Source: Hyphomonadaceae bacterium
GTDB lineage: Bacteria > Pseudomonadota > Alphaproteobacteria > Caulobacterales > Aquidulcibacteraceae
DNA length: 7,511 bases
NCBI GenBank assembly: GCA_016791325.1
Contig: JAEUMU010000025.1
Span: 1-7,511, forward strand
Direction of reading: 5' to 3'
This document shows, in pieces, positions 1 through 4,266 of this stretch. A model generated the notes under the pieces. That model was not told the origin of the DNA, ran no database searches, and saw nothing but the letters and a program-made list of their open reading frames with translations. The position numbers and the translations under genes were made by a program. Within the stretch, counting starts at the first letter, position 1; each line of letters begins with the position of its first letter.

Positions 1-283
1 AGTTATTCTGCCGCATGCGCTGGCGATGATCGGGGATGCGGCAGAGGAAAAGCTCGCGCGGCTGCGGCGCAATCTTGGCCTCGCGGCAGGCGCCGATTTG
101 CCGCAATTCATCGCCGATCTGAACGCGCGCATCGGTTTGCCCACGGGCTTGAAGGCGATGGGCGTGACAGAAGCGCATTGGCCCGCCGCGCGCGATTACG
201 CTGTGAGCGATCTCGCAACACTCACCAACGCAGTTCCATTCGACGCCGCAAAATATGATGAGCTGTTCGCGCGCGCGCTCTAA
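1..283 (+). CDS. Iron-containing alcohol dehydrogenase family protein, C-terminal fragment (5' end outside window)
   Basis: The reading frame is open from base 2 and ends at the TAA at 281-283; the first visible residues read VILPHALAMIG. An LLPH-type segment like this is typical of the helical C-terminal domain of group III (iron-dependent) alcohol dehydrogenases and maleylacetate reductases, just after the last metal-ligand histidine. The rest of the fragment (IADLNARIGLPTGLKAMGV, then the ATLTNAVPFD segment) also fits the C-terminal helices of that family. The family oxidises alcohols or reduces aldehydes and ketones, or reduces maleylacetate, using NAD(P)H and a divalent metal in the cytoplasm. 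The nucleotide-binding domain and metal ligands lie outside the window, so substrate and cofactor cannot be judged. The ATG at 26 is internal, not a start. The gene is followed by a 79-base gap before ybaL, which seems to have its own promoter. Confidence 0.8.
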   Translation, partial: VILPHALAMIGDAAEEKLARLRRNLGLAAGADLPQFIADLNARIGLPTGLKAMGVTEAHWPAARDYAVSDLATLTNAVPFDAAKYDELFARAL

Positions 284-295
284 TCGTCACACCTA

Positions 296-308
296 GCCGC
301 ATCGCGGC
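296..308 (+). terminator. Small hairpin after the dehydrogenase gene, possible weak terminator
   Basis: A perfect 5-bp stem (GCCGC / GCGGC) with a 3-base loop starts 12 bases after the TAA. No T-tract follows, so a classical intrinsic terminator is not supported. In DNA this GC-rich such a small hairpin can arise by chance. Confidence 0.2.
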
Positions 309-328
309 GACAAATTGGTCACAGAGGG

Positions 329-357
329 TTGGCATGCGCGCGATCGGCCCGCATAAA
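329..357 (+). promoter_or_regulatory. Predicted sigma70-type promoter of ybaL, positioned for a leaderless transcript
   Basis: The -35 box TTGGCA (329-334) matches five of six consensus bases. It is followed by a 17-base spacer and the -10 box CATAAA (352-357), which matches four of six. Only five bases separate the -10 box from the A of the ybaL ATG at 363, so the expected transcription start falls at about the first base of the start codon. No Shine-Dalgarno sequence is visible before that ATG, which agrees with a leaderless mRNA. This is prediction only. Confidence 0.5.
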
Positions 358-362
358 GCGGT

Positions 363-2075
363 ATGCATCATACGCCGCTCATCGCGACAATCGCCGTCAG
401 TTTCGTTCTCGCATTCATTTTAGGCATGGTCGCCAATCGGCTGAAGTTCTCGCCCATCGTTGGTTATCTGCTCGCCGGCATTCTCGTCGGCCCATTCACG
501 CCAGGATTTGTCGCCGACGCCGAACTCGCCGCCGAACTCGCCGAAATGGGCGTTATTCTGCTGATGTTCGGCGTTGGCCTACATTTTTCCTACAAAGATC
601 TGATCGCCGTCCGGAACATCGCAGTGCCGGGCGCCGTGGCGCAGATCGCGGTGGCGACTTTGCTCGGCATGGGATTGGCCTGGGCGCTGGGTTGGTCGGT
701 CGCCAGCGGCTTTGTGTTCGGCCTCGCGCTTTCTGTGGCTTCGACCGTGGTGCTGCTGCGCGCGCTGGAAGAACGCCAACTTGTCGACACGCGTTCCGGC
801 CACATCGCCATCGGCTGGCTGATCGTGGAAGACATTGCGATGATCTTCGCGCTCGTGCTGCTGCCGGTGGTGGCGGGGCTTGTGCCGGAGGCGCAGACCG
901 CAGTCGCGGCCGCCGCACCGGGCGCAGACGCAGTCCATCATGCGCCAGCCGATGATAGCGGGAGTTTCCTGGGCTCCCTGCTGCTGACCTTCGGCAAGCT
1001 GGCGGCATTCATCGGCGTCATCTTTATCGTTGGCCGGCGCGTTATTCCTTGGGCTCTGGCGAGAGTCGCCGGCACCGGCTCGCGCGAATTGTTCACGCTC
1101 GCTGTGCTGGCCATCGGCATCGGTGTCGCGTACGGGGCGGCGGCGCTGTTCGATGTCTCGTTCGCGCTGGGCGCGTTCTTCGCCGGCATGATCCTCAAGG
1201 AATCGGAACTGAGCCATCAGGCCGCCGACAACACACTGCCCTTGCGCGATGCTTTCGCGGTGCTGTTCTTCGTTTCCGTCGGCATGCTGTTCAATCCAGC
1301 TGTGCTCTTGCAGCAGCCGCTCGCGGTGCTGACCACCGTGCTGATCATCGTGTTCGGCAAATCGGTGGCGGCGTTCCTGATCGTGAAGGCGTTTCGCTAC
1401 CCGACCGACACCGCCCTGCTCATTTCCGCGAGCCTTGCGCAAATCGGCGAGTTCTCCTTCATCCTGATGACGCTCGGCCTTGGGCTGGGGCTGATCCCCG
1501 AAGCGGCGCGCGATCTGGTGTTGGCCGGGGCGATTCTTTCGATCACACTCAACCCGGTGATTTTCATTTTCGCCGACCGGCTTCGCGCCCGCCGCCTCGC
1601 GCGCGAGAAGGCGCTCAAATCGCCGGAGCCGCAGGCGCCGGAAGAAGATGATCTCCCCTATCACACGACGAAAACCAACCACGTTATCGTCATCGGGTAT
1701 GGGCGTGTCGGCAAGCGCGTCGCCGATGCTTTGACCGAACGCGGTGTCGCTAACGTGGTGGTGGAAACCGATCTCGATCGCGTCACCGTCATTCGCAGCG
1801 CCGGCGGCAGCGCCGTGCTAGGCAACGCCGTGCGCGAAGATGTGCTCAAGGCGGCGGGCATCGACACGGCGCGTAAGCTGATCGTGGCGGTGCCCAACGG
1901 GCTCGAGGCCGGCGAAATCGTCGCCCACGCGCGCAAGCTCAATCCCGCCATGCGCATCATCGCACGCGCCCATCTCGACGCCGAGGTCGAGCATCTCGCC
2001 GTGAGCGGGGCGGACCGCGTGATCATGGGCGAGCGCGAGATCGCCAGCCAAATGCTGGCGGAGGTGAGCGGCTAG
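363..2075 (+). CDS. ybaL: YbaL-type CPA2 monovalent cation:proton antiporter with C-terminal TrkA-N (RCK) domain
   Basis: This 570-residue inner-membrane protein is close to the length I recall for E. coli YbaL (about 560). Residues 1-410 form a multi-helix Na+/H+-exchanger domain. It starts with the family's characteristic MHHTPLI N-terminus and includes SPIVGYLLAGILVGPFTPGF (30-49), GVILLMFGVGLHF (63-75), the ion-path motif GWLIVEDIAMI (151-161, acidic pair E156-D157) and FALGAFFAGM (267-276). A charged linker (about 411-438) leads to a Rossmann TrkA-N domain with the nucleotide loop GYGRVG (445-450), acidic residues at the end of strand 2 (E468, D470) and the YbaL-like segments PNGLEAGEIV and IMGEREIA near the end. 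The family exchanges K+ or Na+ for H+ and is gated by ligand binding to the cytosolic RCK domain; the ion used here cannot be read from sequence. The loop at about 174-202 is Ala/His/Asp-rich and looks longer than in E. coli. The ATG at 363 has no ribosome binding site and probably starts a leaderless mRNA. The gene converges on the HPF-like gene 4 bases downstream. Confidence 0.95.
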   Translation: MHHTPLIATIAVSFVLAFILGMVANRLKFSPIVGYLLAGILVGPFTPGFVADAELAAELAEMGVILLMFGVGLHFSYKDLIAVRNIAVPGAVAQIAVATLLGMGLAWALGWSVASGFVFGLALSVASTVVLLRALEERQLVDTRSGHIAIGWLIVEDIAMIFALVLLPVVAGLVPEAQTAVAAAAPGADAVHHAPADDSGSFLGSLLLTFGKLAAFIGVIFIVGRRVIPWALARVAGTGSRELFTLAVLAIGIGVAYGAAALFDVSFALGAFFAGMILKESELSHQAADNTLPLRDAFAVLFFVSVGMLFNPAVLLQQPLAVLTTVLIIVFGKSVAAFLIVKAFRYPTDTALLISASLAQIGEFSFILMTLGLGLGLIPEAARDLVLAGAILSITLNPVIFIFADRLRARRLAREKALKSPEPQAPEEDDLPYHTTKTNHVIVIGYGRVGKRVADALTERGVANVVVETDLDRVTVIRSAGGSAVLGNAVREDVLKAAGIDTARKLIVAVPNGLEAGEIVAHARKLNPAMRIIARAHLDAEVEHLAVSGADRVIMGEREIASQMLAEVSG

Positions 2076-2079
2076 GCGC

Positions 2080-2439
2080 TTAACCGAACTGATCGGTGCG
2101 GCGAATGGTTTCGCCGCCCTTGGCGCTTTCCGTCTTGCCGACAGCAGTCTCCAGCAATCGCGCCATCTTGCGCGCCGCACCGCCCAGCGCGAGGCCGACG
2201 CTCTCGGCTTGTTCAGTGACAGTCTCCGGCTTGCGGCCGGCAAGGCGCACCTCGATCAAGCAGCGTTTATCATCGCCGCCATGTTTGGCGCCGTTGGTAT
2301 CGCCCAGATGCACCTCGATGCGGGTGATGCGGTCGCTGAAGCGACCCAAAACAGCGTGAATCTCGCGCTCGACCGCGTCAGCAAGGTTTTCCTGACCTTG
2401 CAGCGAATTATCCGTATTGATCTGAATCTGCAGCAACAC
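2080..2439 (-). CDS. HPF/RaiA-family ribosome-associated protein (sigma-54 modulation/S30EA family)
   Basis: This 119-residue protein fits the beta-alpha-beta-beta-beta-alpha fold of ribosome hibernation factors. A first strand LLQIQINTD (2-10) is followed by a helix (about 19-35) and RFSDRITRIEVHLGD (33-47). Then come strand CLIEVRLAGRK (60-70), strand 4 around PETVTEQAES, and a second helix GGAARKMARLLETAVGK (86-102). Such proteins bind the small ribosomal subunit in the cytoplasm and inactivate or dimerise ribosomes in stationary phase or stress. Only the short domain is present; the long-HPF C-terminal dimerisation domain is absent. I place the start at GTG 2439 (or the adjacent TTG at 2436), because GGAGG lies at 2443-2447 and family members begin at the first strand. 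An in-frame ATG at 2496 would add 19 arginine-rich residues and has no ribosome binding site. A TATATG at 2461-2456 could serve as a -10 box, but I see no convincing -35. The orthologue is not certain enough for a symbol. Confidence 0.82.
   Translation of the reverse strand: MLLQIQINTDNSLQGQENLADAVEREIHAVLGRFSDRITRIEVHLGDTNGAKHGGDDKRCLIEVRLAGRKPETVTEQAESVGLALGGAARKMARLLETAVGKTESAKGGETIRRTDQFG
2098..2117. terminator. 8-bp perfect hairpin in the ybaL/HPF convergent 3' region, possible transcript-end structure
   Basis: GCGGCGAA and TTCGCCGC flank a 4-base loop, giving a perfect stem 23 bases after the ybaL stop. It lies inside the last codons of the HPF-like gene on the other strand. Because it is symmetric it can form in either transcript. 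No T-tract follows on either side, so it is better read as a stabilising 3' structure or non-canonical terminator than as an intrinsic terminator. Confidence 0.3.
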
Positions 2440-2442
2440 TTT

Positions 2443-2447
2443 CCTCC
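2443..2447 (-). promoter_or_regulatory. Ribosome binding site of the HPF-like gene (decides a non-ATG start)
   Basis: GGAGG on the - strand is followed by AAA-GTG-TTG-CTG. The GTG at 2439 is 3 bases away and the TTG at 2436 is 6 bases away. The TTG has the more usual spacing, so either codon could be the start; the proteins differ by one residue. Confidence 0.6.
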
Positions 2448-2553
2448 GTCTTAAACATATAGGTCTTGCGGCGCGAGACGCCCAGGCGTTCACCATGCCA
2501 GCAGACCAACCTGTTTACGTTGCGGCGCAATTGTCGCGGCACGGAGGCAGGCC

Positions 2554-2841
2554 ATGCCGGACTTCGCGGCCTTTGTGTTTTTCCTCGCGCTGGCGGCGGC
2601 GGCGGGCGATGCGTTCGTACGTGTCGACCGCGCCTATTGGCGCATAGGCGCGGGCTTTGTTTTGGCGGCCTGCGGCGCGGCGTTGTTGTGCTTCGCCGCC
2701 ATGGCCTTCGGCGGCGCGCGCGAGGCCATGCTTGCGCTGCTGCGCAACATGGTGCTGGTGCTCGCCACGATCGCGATTGCGGCGTTTGCGGCGGCAAGCG
2801 TGCGCCACGCGCTCAACGCGCTGGGCGCGCGCCTGCTCTAA
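2554..2841 (+). CDS. Small hydrophobic membrane protein, three predicted helices, function unknown
   Basis: This 95-residue protein is almost entirely hydrophobic, with three likely membrane spans at about residues 4-20, 31-53 and 63-83. They are separated by short charged turns (VRVDRAYWR at 22-30 and GAREAM at 54-59), and there is a short basic tail (VRHALNALGARLL). I do not recognise the family. The start is well supported: GGAGG at 2543-2547 sits 6 bases before the ATG. The gene diverges from the HPF-like gene across 114 bases that would hold both promoters. It converges on the hydrolase gene with only 4 bases between stop codons. A shadow frame is possible in DNA this GC-rich, but the ribosome binding site and the exact fit between neighbours argue for a real gene. 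Confidence 0.7.
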   Translation: MPDFAAFVFFLALAAAAGDAFVRVDRAYWRIGAGFVLAACGAALLCFAAMAFGGAREAMLALLRNMVLVLATIAIAAFAAASVRHALNALGARLL

Positions 2842-2861
2842 AGCCTCACTCCACGCGCGCC
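2824..2861. repeat. 8-bp inverted repeat flanking both stop codons of a convergent gene pair
   Basis: GGCGCGCG (2824-2831) and CGCGCGCC (2854-2861) are exact inverted copies. The 22-base loop between them contains the TAA of the membrane-protein gene and the TGA of the hydrolase gene. Alternating GC runs are common in this sequence, so chance is a serious explanation. If real, it could form a 3'-end structure in either transcript. Confidence 0.25.
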
Positions 2862-3745
2862 AGAAAATCGAGCACGGCGTCCCAGGCCTCGGGCTCTTCC
2901 AGCGTGGGCGCATGGCCTATGTTCTCGATCGCCACCGCCTCCAGATCGGGCTTCAGCGCCCGCATCAGAGCCACGGTATCTTCGGTCAAAATATCAGAAA
3001 TCGCACCGCGCACCGAAAGCACCGGTTTGGCCGCCAACGCCTGGAATAGCGGTGAAAGATCAATCGCCGGCCCATCCTCTTCGAGATCGGCGAAGGAAAG
3101 CGCGATGTGGGGATCGTAATCGAGTTCGAGTTTGCCATCTTCTCGCACGCGGAATGTGCGCCGCGCGAATGTCAGCCAGAAACTCCCATCATCGGCGCGA
3201 TCGGGAAAGGCGGGGCCGTTAATGTCGCGAATCACGGCCGCAGCGGCGTCCCAATCGTCCACCGCGACGATATGGCCGACATAAGAAGCGATGCGCGAAA
3301 GGCCCTGCATGCCGAGGCGCGGCCCTGTATCGTTCAGCACGGAGGCGGCGATGCGATCAGGCGCCATCATCGCCAACGTCATGGTGATCAGCACGCCCAT
3401 TGAGGTGCCGACGAACACCGCCTTGGGAATCTCCAGCGCCTCCATCAGCCGCAGCACGTCCTGCGCGTAAACGGCCGGCACGTAATGCGCCGGATCAGGA
3501 TCGTTGGCGCTTCTGCCGCGCCCGCGCATATCCGGCGCCAGCACGCGCCGCCCCAACGCGGCGATGCGTGGCGCGATCACCTCGAAATCGCGCGAGTTAC
3601 GTGTCAATCCATGCAGCACGATGACCGGCAGCCCGGTGGCGGGCTCAAGCGGGGGATAATCACGCACATAGATCGCAAGCCCATCCACGGTGGCGACGAT
3701 GCGTTCTTCAAAGCCGCCAATCGAAGCGGCCGCGCCGAAATCCAT
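2846..3745 (-). CDS. Alpha/beta-fold hydrolase
   Basis: This 299-residue, probably cytoplasmic enzyme shows the standard alpha/beta-hydrolase features. The oxyanion loop is VIVLHGLTRNSRDF (residues 42-55). The segment LAPDMRGRGRS (69-79) is typical of the family. The nucleophile elbow is GTSMG with Ser115, the likely acid is Asp251 (SVRGAISDIL) and the catalytic histidine is His278 in NIGHAP. A cap region lies between the nucleophile and the acid. The family hydrolyses esters, lactones, amides or C-C bonds; nothing visible fixes the substrate, and there is no signal peptide. The frame stays open upstream to 4375, but that part overlaps two better genes. I chose the ATG at 3745 because GAGGA/AGGAG lies 7 bases upstream; the ATG at 3751 (two residues longer) is only 1 base from it. 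It is the last gene of a likely operon, and its ribosome binding site overlaps the upstream stop codon. Confidence 0.9.
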   Translation of the reverse strand: MDFGAAASIGGFEERIVATVDGLAIYVRDYPPLEPATGLPVIVLHGLTRNSRDFEVIAPRIAALGRRVLAPDMRGRGRSANDPDPAHYVPAVYAQDVLRLMEALEIPKAVFVGTSMGVLITMTLAMMAPDRIAASVLNDTGPRLGMQGLSRIASYVGHIVAVDDWDAAAAVIRDINGPAFPDRADDGSFWLTFARRTFRVREDGKLELDYDPHIALSFADLEEDGPAIDLSPLFQALAAKPVLSVRGAISDILTEDTVALMRALKPDLEAVAIENIGHAPTLEEPEAWDAVLDFLARVE

Positions 3746-3752
3746 GCTCATA

Positions 3753-3757
3753 CTCCT
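3753..3757 (-). promoter_or_regulatory. Ribosome binding site of the hydrolase, overlapping the upstream gene's stop codon
   Basis: AGGAG on the - strand begins with the last A of the preceding gene's TGA (3759-3757) and lies 7 bases before the ATG at 3745. The overlap implies translational coupling of the hydrolase to the small exported protein upstream. Confidence 0.6.
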
Positions 3758-4221
3758 CAGCCCGGGGCGCGCTGCTGCTGGCTGACCGTGGCGTTGGCAT
3801 CGGCGTAATCGACGGCGCGCATCGCCTGCAAGCGCTGTAGCCAGCTTTGCTGTGCGCTGGCGCGATCTTGCGCGGCAACCGGCGCGCAAGTGCGCAACAC
3901 GATTTCGGCCGCGCCCACCGTGAAGCGATCGAAGCAAAGGCCGGCGAATGCGCTTTGGCGCTGCAGCTGCGCTTCGATCTCGCGCTGGGCGGGGGCGATG
4001 CGCCCCTGCGCCGCGGCGCGCTGGGAGCGCGCAATCGGCCCATCGCCGCGAAAGCGCACGAGAAACGCCACGGGTTCCGCGGCCGGCGCCTGTGCTTGGG
4101 CCTGCTGAAGCGAAGGCTGGCCCCTGGCCGGAGCCCGCGCGCCAAAACCCACGCTCAGCGCCACGGCGATCATCGCCGCGCTCACGCCCGCGCCTAACCA
4201 GCGATGCAAGGTCACGTTCAT
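3757..4221 (-). CDS. Small exported protein resembling a free-standing subtilisin propeptide (inhibitor I9-like)
   Basis: This 154-residue protein has a basic N-terminus and a hydrophobic stretch (about 9-27) ending in GARA. It is therefore either a signal peptide, cut near residue 30, or a membrane anchor. A Gln/Ala-rich linker (about 34-49) follows. The remainder has the order of elements of an S8 protease propeptide: strand VAFLVRFRG (51-59), helix (about 76-89), strand TVGAAEIVLRT (101-111), helix, then a final LQRLQAMRAVDYADAN (128-143). This end matches IQRLQAARQFEYVEPN in the pro-region of the protease encoded just upstream. Cys96 and Cys112 could form a disulfide in the periplasm. Such domains inhibit or chaperone their protease; that role here is inference. 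The gene lies 45 bases after the protease and just before the hydrolase. Its ATG has a poor ribosome binding site of its own and may depend on a tiny upstream frame. It could also be an unrelated small exported protein. Confidence 0.8.
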   Translation of the reverse strand: MNVTLHRWLGAGVSAAMIAVALSVGFGARAPARGQPSLQQAQAQAPAAEPVAFLVRFRGDGPIARSQRAAAQGRIAPAQREIEAQLQRQSAFAGLCFDRFTVGAAEIVLRTCAPVAAQDRASAQQSWLQRLQAMRAVDYADANATVSQQQRAPG

Positions 4222-4238
4222 GACGGCAGCTTGGGCAT
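4218..4238 (-). other. Possible six-codon leader ORF overlapping the start of the propeptide-like gene
   Basis: On the - strand an ATG at 4238 reads MPKLPS and stops at a TGA sharing ATGA with the start codon of the propeptide-like gene. GGAG at 4249-4246 lies 7 bases before this ATG, a better ribosome binding site than the downstream gene has. It would deliver terminating ribosomes onto the real start. Chance occurrence of such a short frame is quite possible. Confidence 0.25.
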
Positions 4239-4266
4239 GTTGGCGCTCCGGGTAAAGGCCAAACGC

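Noticed and set aside
329..955. 208-residue + strand frame overlapping the start of ybaL
   Set aside because: It is an arginine-rich out-of-frame shadow of ybaL that begins within its promoter.
579..1682. 367-residue open frame on the - strand opposite ybaL
   Set aside because: The product is full of R/E/H/Q, the typical reverse complement of membrane-protein codons, with no ribosome binding site. ybaL itself is certain.
2440..2496. ATG at 2496 as start of the HPF-like protein
   Set aside because: No ribosome binding site is present, and the added 19 residues are arginine-rich and unlike the family, which begins at its first beta strand.
2466..3119. 217-residue + strand frame across the small membrane protein and hydrolase end
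   Set aside because: It is arginine-rich, without a ribosome binding site, and overlaps two better-supported genes in other frames.
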